Part shown: positions 20,650 to 31,337 of the stretch, piece by piece
Layout of the letters: each line of letters begins with the position of its first letter
How positions within the stretch are numbered: the first letter of the stretch is position 1
NCBI GenBank assembly: GCA_009869945.1
Contig: WIXG01000559.1
Span: 1-38,921 of the forward strand
Direction of reading: 5' to 3'
DNA: 38,921 nt
DNA from: Mesaphorura yosii
Lineage: Eukaryota; Arthropoda; Collembola; Poduromorpha; Tullbergiidae
Made by a program: the position numbers and the translations under genes
Notes under the pieces: model-generated
What the model saw: the letters and a program-made list of their open reading frames with translations, nothing else
The model's database searches: none
What the model was told of the DNA's origin: nothing

Positions 20650-22974
20650 CTACAAGATAGATAAAGGACAGGCTGGGGGCGGCTGTTGGGTGGAGCTGGG
20701 CTCGGAGTCGGCGTTGTACTTGCCCTTCCGCGTGGGCTGCACCCCTACTCGGAAAAGCCCGTTCTTGTGCCACGAGTGCCGGTGCCCGATGAGGTTGTTC
20801 TTCGTGGGGAAGCGGAAGCCGCACAGTTCGCAGACGAAGGGCCGGGCGGGCCCGTGCGTGGCCTCGTGCGTCTGCATTTTGTCCTTCCGTGTGAAGCCCC
20901 GCCCGCAGAAGCGACACATGAACGGCTTCTCGCCCGTGTGCACGCGCATGTGGGTGGTCAGTTTGTTCTGGAAGTAGTAGCCACGCCCACACTCGGGGCA
21001 GAGGAACTTCTTCTGACCCTCGTGTACCCGTTCTACGTGCTGCTTCAGACGACTCGCCTCAGGCGTGCGGAAAGAGCAGCCCGCGACGGAGCACGCCGCC
21101 GTCAGCTCCGTCTCGTGCTTCGCTCGAATATGTGTCCGCAGCGTCTGCGGCCGGTTCGTCACGAACGGGCAGTGCGGGCACGGTGAGCTGGGTAGCACCT
21201 GCAGCTCCGGGTGGAAACGCACGCAGTGGAACTTCAGCGAAAGCCCCGAGCTGAACTGGGCCGAGCAGCCCGCCACGGCGCATTTGTGGGGCTTCGTGTG
21301 GACGGCGAGGTGCTTCCGGAAGTCCGTCTGCGTGATGTGCGGAAAAACTTCGGCACAGTGCGGGCACGCTCGTGGGGCGGCCCCCGCCACCGGTGTGGCT
21401 CGGCGGTGGCGCGGCCGCTTTGGGAGAGGAAAGTCTTTCTTGGTCGGCTCTGCTTCAGTGGGGTGGTGTTTCTGATGGTGGTGGCGGACGTAGCGAAGGG
21501 AGGAGAAGGCGCTCGAGCAGTGGCGGCAAACGAAGCGCTTCGCCGTCTCCTTCAGGGACTCCACTACGTTGAGGAAGTCGACCTTTGTGGGCAGTGCCTC
21601 GCCCGGGTGGCTCCTTCGGCAGTGCGACCGGAGGTTGTTGAGTTGTGAAAATATGCTGGGGCAGTGGGCGCAGGGAAACTGCGCCACGCTCAGCTGCTGA
21701 CGGGCGTGAGGGTAATCGGATTTCACTGGGGGCGGTTTCTTGGGGTGCTTCTGCCTACAGTGGCCCCGGACGTTTGTGAAGGTTGAAAAGGAGGCGGTGC
21801 AGTGAGGGCAGGAGAAGCGGGGTTTCTCCTCCTCCCCGTCATGGGACTCCAGGTGTTTGTTGAGCTCCTCCGGCTGGGCTGGGAAGAACGCTCCGCATCG
21901 GGGGCACAGAAAGACTCCATCTGGACCTGCGAAAGCGTCATCGAGACATCAATCATTGGAGCTTGATAGCAGTCATTTAATGAGGAGCCTGACCTCTGAA
22001 GTGGGAGTTGAGAACGTGTCTGGCCCTCTGAGAGGGGCGCATGGCCCTGAAGCCGCAGTCGGGGTGCTGACAGCGGTGCCTGCCCAGCCGAGATCGAATT
22101 AAGTCTACGTTCTTCTGCTTCTTCTTGGCTCGCTTCAGCCCCCTGGCGAATATTGGCCGTCCTCGTCTCCTCTTCTCGCACATCCGCTCAGTTGAGGTGG
22201 GGAGAATGTACTCCTCCGAGGAGTCACCAGGGTAATCCTGTGGTTCGGAGCCGAAGATGAGTGATACTTCCTCTGCCTCCATCTCCAGCTCTTCAGGCTC
22301 TTGCTTGATGGAGATGTGGGACACAAAGCCAGGAGGCTCTTGCTGAAGCGAAGGCTGTTCCTCCAGCCGCACCAGCTTAACGATGCAGTGGGAGAGCGGG
22401 GACTCCGACGATGATGCTTTGACGTTGGGGGAATTGGGTTCGTTTCCTCTGAAGAAATGCGAGTTGAGTTCTGAGAGAGTCACGGCCGTAAGAATTTTGA
22501 TTAACCTTGGAGGATTTTTTCATTTTTCTAATTCATGTATTTACCTCGGAGGACCCGTCGCCTGACATCCGGCAGTAAACCTGCAGCGACTGAGTCTGAG
22601 CCAGCTGCATTTAGGGTCTCATGGATGCGGTAGCAGACTTGCCTCTGGAACTGCATAATTTGGCTGTGCAACTCCTCCAATTGAGCCATGATCAGGCGCA
22701 CTTGCTCCAGTTGGTTCCCGCACTCGACGCAGAACACGCACCCCTGCAGGAGGGCACTATGCTCCACCTTCTGGACACCCGAGTAGAGGAGTCTGTGTGG
22801 GTAGCCGAGGAGGAGGGCGAGGCTGCTGGCGGCATCCTGACCCCACTTGCCGACGGAGTTGCTCCTGCAAATAAGGCAGTCGGCTAGAAAGCTGTGGTGC
22901 GGGGTGAGGTGATCAGGATCCTCGTCGCGGAGGCTGGTGCCACCTCCAACTGCTGCTGGTGATGAGGGATCCAT
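20650..22974 (-). CDS. ZAD-like C2H2 zinc-finger protein, 12 fingers
   Basis: Exons are 22974-22545, 22470-21994 and 21926-20650 (introns 74 and 67 nt), 727 residues. The N-terminus (residues about 30-125) has two Cys-x2-Cys pairs (DCLICRS and VFCVECGN) around a helical segment, like the arthropod ZAD dimerisation domain. Exon 2 carries an acidic region with HISIKQEPEELE, a psi-K-x-E sumoylation consensus, and a basic KRAKKKQKN nuclear signal. Twelve C2H2 fingers follow, the last three linked by TGEKPF-type or similar linkers, with several Cys-x4-Cys fingers (CAVAGC, CSVAGC). It should act as a DNA-binding transcription factor. Acceptor choice at 22471 follows the paralogue (ELN after the junction). 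It is the tandem duplicate of the 23215-25161 gene. Confidence 0.85.
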
Positions 22975-23214
22975 GCTAAACCATGTAATTGCTTAAACCT
23001 AATTAAGGAGTAGAGGTTCTTGCGGTTCGCTTGAAATAATGAAATTGCAAATTGCAAAGACGTACCAAATCGGAATTTGTTGTGTTGTTTTCGCAGAAAG
23101 CGACCGACGAGCAAGGAAAGCGAGCAACCACGTCATTCAGAGACAGAAATAAATGCACTGAAATCTGAGATACGAAACGGAAGGAATCGTTTTAATCATC
23201 AGCCGTAATCATTC

Positions 23215-25161
23215 TCATTCACAATGTGCGTGGTCCGTGCCGATGCGTTCAGGAGGCGGGTCGTCGTACTTGCTCCTCCGCGTTGGCGGGACCCCTACCC
23301 GGAAGTGCCCATTCTTGTGCCAGGAGTGGCGGTGCCCCGTCAGGTTGTTGCGGGTCGGGAAGCGGGCGCCACACAGTTCGCAGACGAAGGGCCGTTCCGA
23401 GCCGTGGATGGGTTCGTGCCTCCGCAGCATTTTGCTCAGGGCGAAGCGCTTCCCGCAGACGCCGCAGGCGAAGGGTCTCTCGCCAGTGTGGCTCCGCATG
23501 TGGGCGTTGAGTTTGTTCTGCAGGTAGAAGCCCTTGCCGCACTCCGTGCAGAGAAAATCCCTGCGCCCCTCGTGGATCCGCTCCATGTGCAGCTTCAGCC
23601 GACTCGGCTGCGGCGTGCGGAAGGAGCAGCCCGCCATGGAGCAGGCGACCGTCTGCTCCGTCTCGTGCCTCGACTTGACGTGGCTGCTGAGGGTTTGCGG
23701 CCGGTTCGTGACGAAGGGGCAGTGGGGGCACGGGTAGCCGGGGTGCCCCGCCACCTCAGGGTGGAAACGGATGACGTGAAAGCGGAGGTAACGCGCGATG
23801 CTGAAACGTGCTCCGCAGCCCTCCACTGTGCACTTGTGGGGCTTCGTGTGGCTGGCCAGGTGCTTCCGCCAGCTGGTGGTGGTGGGGTTCCTGTATTCCT
23901 GGAGGCAGTGCGGGCACTCGTGCACGCCCGGAAGCACATCGGAGGGTCGCTCGACCGCGTCGGGGAAGTCGGCTCGGGTGGGGCGCTCCTCCGCCGGGTG
24001 TTTCTGTCCGAAGTGGACGCGCAGCTTGTGGAGTGTGCCGAAGGAGGTCGAACAGAGTCGGCAGGGGAAAGCCGTCTTCTCCTCCTCTGTGTGCACCCTC
24101 TCGTGAGCCTCCAACTCCTCGGCGTGTCCGGGGAAGTGCGCACCACAGCGTCTGCAGAGGAAGTCACTCCTCGGGTGTGAACGACGGACATGCGCGGGCA
24201 GGTGGGATCGGTTGACGGAAGCGTAGCCACAGTGTGGGTACTGGCATGCTTGTCTCCGTGCATTTCTCCTCCTCGGCTGCCCATTTAAGGTCGACCCTGG
24301 CTGATTGGCGTCTTCGCTCACATCAGAAGTGTTTCTGGCTTGTACCTTCTTTCTATCTGACGACTTGGTGGTTATTGATGGAGGCTTTTTTGCTCGCTGT
24401 CGTTTGATTCGTGGCTCTTCGAATGTGGGGTCGGAGTTTAAGGGCGACGGCGAGTTTTCGGTCGTCTCGGCGTTCACTCCTGCGAAGTCGTCTTCCGGTG
24501 GCACCTGGGCATCTTCTGATTCTTCTGCCTGAAGGAGCCCTGGCTCCTGCTTGATCTCGACGTGAATGAATTCGGGAGGAGCAACTGTCGGAGGTACCAG
24601 TTTGTGGAGTCGCACGACGCACGGGCGCGTGACGGGTGGCGCAGGTGTTGCGAGGGTGTGAGTCCGAGTCCCTAAGTCGTGATTCAATTCTGAGAACAGA
24701 ATTACTACCTCAGAATTTCATTTGTGGGCCATGGGCGTTTATAAATACTTACCGCGGAGTATGCTGTGTCGGACGCTCCTGACCCAATCATTCGACTCGG
24801 CCAGCGGGTCCTCTGCCTCCGCCAGGCTGAGGCGGAGCTGGTGGGCGAGTTCCGTCTGGAAGTTCACCAGCTGCTCGTGCAGTCTCGCCAGCTCGTCCAG
24901 CACCACACGCAGTTGGAGGAGCTTCTTGCTGCAGCCCCTACAGAACACCGACTGGCCGACGAGGGAGTCGGTCCCCTCCATCTGGAGCCCCCGTGGCTCG
25001 GGCAGGCTCCGAGGGTAGCGAATGGCGTCCAGCAGGATGGCCGAGTTCGTCCGTCGCGCCCTGGGGTCCCCCAACAGTTTAAAGGAGCTGCTGCAGAGGA
25101 CGCAGACAAGCTGGGCATCGTCCTCCTCTTCGGGGACTGGAGTGGTCGAAGGCGCCTCCAT
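23215..25161 (-). CDS. ZAD-like C2H2 zinc-finger protein, 10 fingers
   Basis: Exons are 25161-24753 and 24689-23215 (63-nt intron), 627 residues. The N-terminal module has LVCVLCSS and VFCRGCSK pairs and a leucine-rich helix (LRVVLDELARLHEQL), as in ZAD domains. HVEIKQEPGLLQ is a sumoylation-type site at the same place as in the neighbour. Basic stretches KRQRAKKP and RRRNARR could be nuclear signals. Ten C2H2 fingers follow, ending FVCELCGARFPTRNNLTGH, nearly identical to the last finger of the neighbour. It lacks the neighbour's second intron and two central fingers. The two are head-to-tail, separated by about 240 bp, so they are a recent-to-moderate tandem duplication. Targets are unknown. 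Confidence 0.88.
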
Positions 25162-25375
25162 CGCAAAGGAACTTGTGAAACTCCAGACTGTACTTCACTG
25201 ACCACAAGTCGTCACAGGTGGTTAAAACGGAAAGAGTTCTGGCTTAAATTAGTGTGAAATCAGGTTTCAAGTTTTGAGGGCTAAATCAAGTCTGGTTTTT
25301 CGCATCGAACGAGCAGAGCCAAGGACTCAAAACAACCTATCTCGGAAAGCAACAAAGCGAAGTACTTTCCTTTAT

Positions 25376-25701
25376 TCAAGCCATGTCGAACATGGCCCGG
25401 AACTCCTCTCGACTGAGGACCATGTCTGCGTAGGTGCCCTGGTAGCCGTCCCGCTCTAGCGTGAACCTCTCCAGCACCTGCAGAGTCCTCTGCAGGTGGT
25501 AGCCCACCCGGGCCGCCTTGCTCACGTTGAAGTAGATACCATGTACATCTCCTCCTCAGTGTGGGTGTCCTTGCTGTGCGCCATCCCCGGCCGCCTGAGC
25601 ATCTTGCAGGGGCAGAACCAGAGCGGGTAGACGCCCGTATCGTCGTGCACAAAGTCCAGCGACTCGAGGAGGTGTTTGATGGGGATCACAAAGTCCTGCA
25701 T
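25376..25701 (-). pseudogene. Broken 3' fragment of a DHCR24-like gene
   Basis: The minus strand reads MQDFVIPIKHLLES, VYPLWFCPCKMLRRPGM and, in another frame, GIYFNVSKAARV and DGYQGTYADMVLSREEF. These align with LQDFVLPMDHF, IYPIWLCPCKMFSTPGM and EGYQGTYADMLLSREDF of the intact DHCR24 1 kb away. The frame changes near 25545, where the equivalent of YIDIGVYG has lost bases. The reading ends FDMA-stop, about 25 residues before the intact C-terminus, with AATAAA overlapping the stop. The N-terminal FAD-binding half is missing. I infer a partial tandem duplicate that has decayed. It is diverged enough (about half the residues differ) not to be a recent copy. Confidence 0.75.
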
Positions 25702-26746
25702 CGCGAAGCGACTCGTTTCTTCGTGTGGTCATGAGAAGAGCCTCAGCACGCAGCGCGCCTTAACAACTAGTTTGCAACACCATACTTGTCCATTTTGCAG
25801 GAGTTGGAGTCTGAGTCAACGCGCAAAAGGTCCGATTCTGAATACGACGTCTAGAAGAGGAGACTCACCGACCTGTTGAATGAGAAGAATGACACACTGT
25901 TTCCACAGCAAATTGCAGCATGTTTCGCACGCCTGCAACGTGGAGATGCAACATCTGAATTCCTCCTCTGCATTTCATTTCCAAACTCGCATGCCTGGAT
26001 TCCAGTCAACGACCGAAACCTCTCCCGAAGTCAACCACCTCCTTAGACAAAAAGAAGACTGTAAGGAACATGCATATTCAGCTCTCCAACTAGATGCGAG
26101 CTACGAAACCGCCGAGCTGGAGGGAAAAACCATCTGGACCCGAAACCGTGAACCGGCTCGTGGCACTCATCTCCCGTGCTGTCCAACTTCTCTTTCTAGT
26201 CTCAGGGAGTAGAGACATGGTTTCGAGGGAAGGCACGGACGGATTAAGAACGACGAAAGCGGTACAATGCACACATTGTGTACGACGAGTTCGTGGAAGG
26301 TCACGGTGGCAGTGGCAGAGCCTGGACGGGACCCAATCCCCACGATCAGCTGCTGGTCTCAAACGCTGGAAACAGGACCGTGGCGGAAGTGAAGGCCTCC
26401 TGAAGGAGCGACGGCTTGATGAGTACGAAATACTCAAGGACATTGTTGGTCGATGTTTTGTGAATCTAACCGCAGACACCAACTCAACACTCTCGCGCCG
26501 TCTGGACGCAGTCCATTAGGAATTTCGTTTCGATCAAACTCGAATGGGATAATTTAATTGACCGGAAATATGTGTCTAACTTTGCGTTAGGCTTAGTTGT
26601 CCAAGTTGAGTTCACGATTAAAGAGACAAGGATTAAAAAAGCAAACAAATGACGTGAAGTTTCAATTTATTACAGTGGACGGTCGCGTTCAAAGAGTGCA
26701 GGACAAAATAAGACAATGACATTTAACTCCTTAAACCTTAATTCAA
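25702..26746. other. Intergenic
   Basis: This is about 1 kb between the DHCR24 fragment and DHCR24. No sequence resembling the missing DHCR24 N-terminal half is visible, and no other gene is recognised. AATTAAAGT runs near 26745 mark the 3' flank of DHCR24. Confidence 0.4.
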
Positions 26747-28360
26747 TTAAAGTTGAATTCCACGTGCGTCTTTACCCACTTTGTCGTACACTTCCGGAAA
26801 TGCGTCGACTGCTCCGTATTCCACCCTCACTTTGTCGTAGAGACTGTGGTTAAACATACGACGGAAGTCTTCTCGACTCAGGAGCATGTCAGCGTACGTC
26901 CCTTGGTAGCCTTCATGCTGCAGCACAAATGCCTCCAGCTGGCTCAGACCCTTCATTGGGTCAAATCCACGGGCGGCAACCTCCTCTGAGACGGTGCCAT
27001 ACACGCCAATGTCAATGTAAGGCTCAGAGTTCGTCGCAGGGTTCCGTGCGCGTCCCATTCCAGGTGTGCTGAACATTTTGCAGGGACAGAGCCAGATGGG
27101 GTAAATGCCCGTGAGCTCGTGTAGGAACTCCATCGATGCCGGGAAGTGATCCATGGGAAGCACAAAATCTTGGAGTATGTTCAGGACGGAGAAGGCAAAG
27201 CGGTAGAGGCCTGGAGTGACGACGAGGAGGACGAGGCGTTTGACCCACCTCCAGTCCACGATAGGAAACATCCAACCAAACAGAAACAGGAAGGGTCGAG
27301 TGGCTGCAATCGGGAAACCGAGTGGGATGCCCCAAAAGTAGCCTCGTGTGTGACGGTGATAATAGTCACGGAGGGGGATGAAGTCGACGGATACGGGGCG
27401 GCCGGTCTGTGTGTGGGTCGGTAACTGCCCTCCGCTGCTGCGGCGAGTAGCACGCTTCATAACATTCTCCGCATGTTGGCTGAAGAAGGGTGAGTACCAG
27501 CGATTGAGGTGGAACACTGGTCCCTCTCGCGGATTCTCCCGGTTCGACATTTCTCCATACGTGACCACGTATTTATCCAACGCGTAGGCGATTCCTTCCA
27601 CAAATTCATGGTCCTGGTCTCGAAGTAGCCGTGTGGCCTCCTCCAGACTCTGCGCCACGTGGTACTCGAGGCGGACGTACTTCTTGGCGGGTAGAAGTGG
27701 GAATTTGACTGCAGTCAGGAATCCAAGTGTGCCATGTGACCAGCCGATGGAGTGGAACAGGTCGGGGTGATTATCCTTGGAGCAGTGGACGACGTCTCCG
27801 TTAGCGGTCACTATTTCAAACTCCAATGCGGCTGCGGCGGGCATTCCCCAACGAACGGAGCTGGACTCGAGTCCGGCACCACAAATGACGCCTCCGACGG
27901 TGAGCACTTCAATTTCGGGAATGACTGGAATTGTCCAACCACGTGCGATAAGAATAGTCGTGACCTGGCCCATCATGAGCCCAGGTTCCAGTGTCACAGT
28001 CTTCGCACCCTCGTCAATCTCCACAACATTGTTTAGTCCCGCCAAATTAATCTGACTCAGATTGGATTTATCGATGCTGTGAACTGTGGCTGTATTCCAG
28101 GCTTGACGAGCGCTGCACATCCGCTTTTTCCGTCCTCCAGCGTTCCAGGCACGCACTTGGTCTTGGACGTACGCAACCTTTCGGCGATGTTCCTCCGGAT
28201 TGCTCACGAATCTGGACTGGAACCAGAGATACGTGAGACCGTCATGGAGGCGGTAGAAGGGCGACAGTGGGAGGAGAAGTAGGATAAAGAGTGAGGCAAG
28301 GACGTAACGCGTGAACCAGAGCCAAAAGCGGGCACCACACGATCTCTGCGCCTTCGCCAT
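26747..28360 (-). CDS. DHCR24: Delta(24)-sterol reductase (DHCR24)
   Basis: A single-exon frame of 537 residues, close to the vertebrate length of about 516. An N-terminal hydrophobic helix (LASLFILLLLPLSPFY) gives ER membrane anchoring. The FAD-binding type 4 (PCMH/VAO) domain follows, with TLEPGLMMGQVT, PEIEVLTVGGVICGAGLESSS, DLFHSIGWSHGTLGFL and LPAKKYV, all closely like known DHCR24. The C-terminal half includes IYPIWLCPCK and EGYQGTYADM. The enzyme reduces the C24 double bond of sterols with NADPH. In arthropods, which do not make sterols de novo, it serves the conversion of dietary phytosterols to cholesterol. The ATG at 28360 is the first in frame. The lack of introns contrasts with most neighbours and could reflect retroposition or intron loss. 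Confidence 0.93.
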   Translation of the reverse strand: MAKAQRSCGARFWLWFTRYVLASLFILLLLPLSPFYRLHDGLTYLWFQSRFVSNPEEHRRKVAYVQDQVRAWNAGGRKKRMCSARQAWNTATVHSIDKSNLSQINLAGLNNVVEIDEGAKTVTLEPGLMMGQVTTILIARGWTIPVIPEIEVLTVGGVICGAGLESSSVRWGMPAAAALEFEIVTANGDVVHCSKDNHPDLFHSIGWSHGTLGFLTAVKFPLLPAKKYVRLEYHVAQSLEEATRLLRDQDHEFVEGIAYALDKYVVTYGEMSNRENPREGPVFHLNRWYSPFFSQHAENVMKRATRRSSGGQLPTHTQTGRPVSVDFIPLRDYYHRHTRGYFWGIPLGFPIAATRPFLFLFGWMFPIVDWRWVKRLVLLVVTPGLYRFAFSVLNILQDFVLPMDHFPASMEFLHELTGIYPIWLCPCKMFSTPGMGRARNPATNSEPYIDIGVYGTVSEEVAARGFDPMKGLSQLEAFVLQHEGYQGTYADMLLSREDFRRMFNHSLYDKVRVEYGAVDAFPEVYDKVGKDARGIQL

Positions 28361-29183
28361 GATGATGATGAAGATGGGTCTTCACCCACCACAAATGAGC
28401 AAATGAGGAAACACATTTGCGCATTTGTCCACGCCACGCGTTCCTCTCAAATCAAATCTGAAATCAGATGTAAAAAACTGGTTTCTGTTTGACTTTGACT
28501 TTCCAACTTCGAGTTTTCAATGTGAACCTAATTGAAACGTTGCTGCAGGAAAGTAAGCACACGTTGCGAGGTGAAAAAGACTCGTTTTTGTACGATCTCT
28601 TTGAAGTGATGTGAAATTTGCACAAATGCTACACGGTGTCTTCAAGGTGAGCGGGATATATTGCAAAAGTTGGATGCTGGACTGGGAAAAACGTAAGAAG
28701 GGAATAATTTAATTGGGGGAGCAAAGTTGCGAGTGGCGCGCAGGATGACCTTCTTCCGCAGAGAGCGCGGCCGTTGCATTTGCATGAATAAGTAAATCCG
28801 GGCTTCAATTTGCGAGAGTGGCCTCCCTCGTCCCCGCCGTCGACGCCAATCCACTCTCGTCTCCTCCAATATTCAACATATCAATCAATAATATTCACTC
28901 CAGACGGCCGAATCCATCCAGAATTCCAATTTCAATTGTAGATTGACTTCAGGCAAACGAAATCGATCCGAGTCCAATGCCACAGTCCGAAGGTCGGTTG
29001 TTGTTCCACACGACGCAATGAGTGTCCAACTGAATTGGGCCTGATCTCATCAACACCAACACGATTAGCGCACGGCCCGCCAGTGTTTCCCGTCTTCTCA
29101 CTTTCCGAATACACTCGCAATCTGCTCAATTTGAGAGTTGACAAGCGCTTGCAATTAACCCGGCCATCAAATATTCAGGAGAC
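28361..29183. other. Intergenic between divergent DHCR24 and Gr-like gene
   Basis: No gene is recognised. It should hold the promoters of both flanking genes. A TATA-like stretch is not obvious on either strand. Confidence 0.4.
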
Positions 29184-30485
29184 ATGCACAATCTCGTCTA
29201 CAAAAGAAAGGCGGTTTCGCTCTGCAGGTGGCTCCTCGCCCGGCTACGTCATTTTGGCCCCGACATGCTCACTACCAGGAGCCTGGACGTTTTTCTCACA
29301 CTCCTCCGGGCCATGGCGTGGCTGAGGACCATCCCCTTCGCCGTCCGTCCGGGGCCGAGGCGCCTCGAGCCCCTCCACGGCCTCCGCCTCCTCCCACACG
29401 CCCTTCTGGTGGCCGCCATGGCGCTCTACTTTGCCTTCCTACTGGCGCAATGGCCCCTCACCGCCCGACGCACGCCCCTCCAATTTCAGTTTCTCCACCT
29501 GCAGTGGGTGCTCTCCTACTGGGTGCCCCTCCTCTGCGCCCTCGCCTCCCTCCGCCAGCGGGAGGACGTGGCCTCTGCCATCAACCACTTCCTCCAAATC
29601 AGCGACGAGCGCCAGTTTAGGGCGGCTACTCCGAAGGGCGGTCTGCGGCGGGACACGGCGGCGCTGCTCCTCCACGCGAGCAGGCTCTCTGCCTTGACGC
29701 ACTCGACCCTCATGACCAACTTCTTCCTGGAGAATCACCTCCAGCCGTGGTACTTCCTCTCCCTCCTCCCAATCCAGGCCTCCCTCTCGCCGCCCGTGCT
29801 ACTCCTCTTCGCGCTGTGGGAGTTTGCGTGCAACCTGATGGCCTTCGCTTTCCTCCTCCTTCCCCTCCTCGCCGTCATGAGCCACTGGCACGGAGCAACC
29901 ACCGCCCTCGCATGCCTCCGGTGAGCACTGCCCCTTTATCGGACATAGGAGTCTTTATTGCAGGGCTCAGGCTTCTTAATTATTTTTTTCAGGACGGACG
30001 TGTCCCGGGGAGACGCTGACCCGACGGCTTCGCACTCCAGCCTCCGGAGCTCCCTCCAGCAGTTTCGTGTGCTGGGGCTGCTGCACGCCGAAGTGGACCT
30101 GTGCTTCGGGCCCTCCTACCTCGCCCTCTTCCAGCTGGCGATGGTCGTCCTGCCCGTGTTCGAACTCCACGTTTTTGTGCGCTACCATCATCACCTGCCC
30201 CCCTTCGTGGCCTTCGCGATGTTCAACATCCTGGCCATTGCCCTCCTCTACGTCCTCGTCGCCTACCCCCTCGCCGCCAGACTGGGCACCCGCTCCGCCG
30301 ACCTCCGTCACGCCCTCCTCCGCCAGACTCTCCACCCGCTCTTCCGACGGCAGCTCCGGGCGACGCGGGCGCTGAAGGTGCACGTGGGCTCCGCCTTCGC
30401 CGTGGAGCGCCACACGTGCTTCAAGGTGCTGGGAGCCATCGCCTACTGGACCTGCAAGTCCCTCCTCACGCTCCGCAACACGTAA
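29184..30485 (+). CDS. Gustatory-receptor-like 7TM protein, intact
   Basis: Exons are 29184-29920 and 29993-30485 (72-nt intron, CCG|GTGAGC ... TTTTCAG), 409 residues, exact frame. About seven hydrophobic segments are visible (LLPHALLVAAMALYFAFLL, VLSYWVPLLCALASL, SPPVLLLFALWEFACNLMAF, FNILAIALLYVLVAYPLA and others). A cytosolic loop (RTDVSRGDADPTASHSS) spans the exon junction. The C-terminal stretch VHVGSAFAVERHTCFKVLG, followed by a last helix, matches the receptor at 17738-19000. Arthropod Gr proteins usually place their last introns just before the final helices; here the single intron sits further upstream. Expected role: contact chemosensation as a ligand-gated cation channel. The family assignment rests on topology and the C-terminal pattern. 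Confidence 0.7.
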
Positions 30486-30623
30486 CTGAGGCCATGTGCA
30501 TGTCTTTCCTCAGCTCAGCCATGCCACCTCATTCGTATGACAGATCGGTTAGAAATGGGGGAAAAAATGCCGAGTCCATAAATGCATCGACTGCTGCGAC
30601 AAATTCAGGGTTCTGGCTCTTAT

Positions 30624-31337
30624 TTATTCAGGTGGGTAGTTCATGTTCATGGCGTTGGCCATGTCGAAGCCGTAGTCGCTCAGGAGCGCGTCGTTGGCAG
30701 CGACCTGCTGGTCGGAGAGGGTGGGGTGGGTGGAGATGACGTGCCAGTTCTGCTTCCCCATGAAACAGCCCCACAGCGTGGCCGACGTGGCGTCTGCGCG
30801 GAGAATGGCGATGTGGACGGTGCCCAGCTCCGTCGCAGGCATCGTGCCCGAACTCCCGCCCACCATCGAGCAGGCCAGGTTCAGGAGCCGCGGAGGGGTC
30901 AGCGAGGTCACGAGGGAGGGGAGGCAGCGGTACGCGAACCACCCGCCGGGTACGCCGTCGAAGCTGACGTCCAGGTTCCCGCCCTCCACCAACGCCTGCC
31001 AGCTCACGAGGGAAGCGCGCGGGAGGAGCGCCGCCAGCTGGGCGAGGGACGTGGGCAGGGCGTCGTTGAGGATCTGGTACTCCATCCGGTAGAAGGACAC
31101 GCTCGCTCGGGGCACGAAGAACTTCCCCAGCGTGGCGGTCTGCACAAACAGCCAGCTTCAGAAATGGCGTCTCGTATGAATTACCCGGACTCAGGACAGG
31201 CGTACCTGAAGCACTGCGGGAAACGGAATAATTTTCTGCCACGTCGGAAAGTTGCAGGGTCCGTCGCTGGCGGTCAGTTGGGGCTCCGCGCGGGTGGTCA
31301 GCGCCCCGAGGAACAAGACGAGGAGGGTCGGCTGCAT
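30624..31337 (-). CDS. Lipocalin-like secreted protein
   Basis: Exons are 31337-31206 and 31139-30624 (66-nt intron), 215 residues. A signal peptide (QPTLLVLFLGALTTRAE) is followed by CNFPTWQKIIPFPAVLQ and LGKFFVP, a weak match to the lipocalin start (Cys-Pro...Val-x-x-Phe-Asp...Leu-Gly-x-Trp-Tyr). Near the end, HVISTHPTLSDQQVAANDALLSDYGFD matches the lipocalin C-terminal strand and helix (as in apolipoprotein D, Ser-Arg-x-Pro-x-Leu...Gly-Phe-Asp). The region between (WFAYRCLP, LACSMVGGSSG, TVHIAILRAD, ATLWGCFMG) fits beta strands. It would bind small hydrophobic ligands outside the cell. The canonical Gly-x-Trp is replaced by Gly-Lys-Phe, so the call is moderate. The stop overlaps AATAAA (30623-30628). 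Confidence 0.5.

Noticed and set aside
22447..22470. Alternative acceptor (CAGAG|GA) for exon 2 of the first zinc-finger gene
   Set aside because: It is in frame, but the paralogue has the ELN residues directly after the junction, which supports the upstream acceptor at 22471.
20686..24215. Long plus-strand open frames across the zinc-finger genes
   Set aside because: Antisense shadows of GC-rich finger repeats; no start context or domains.
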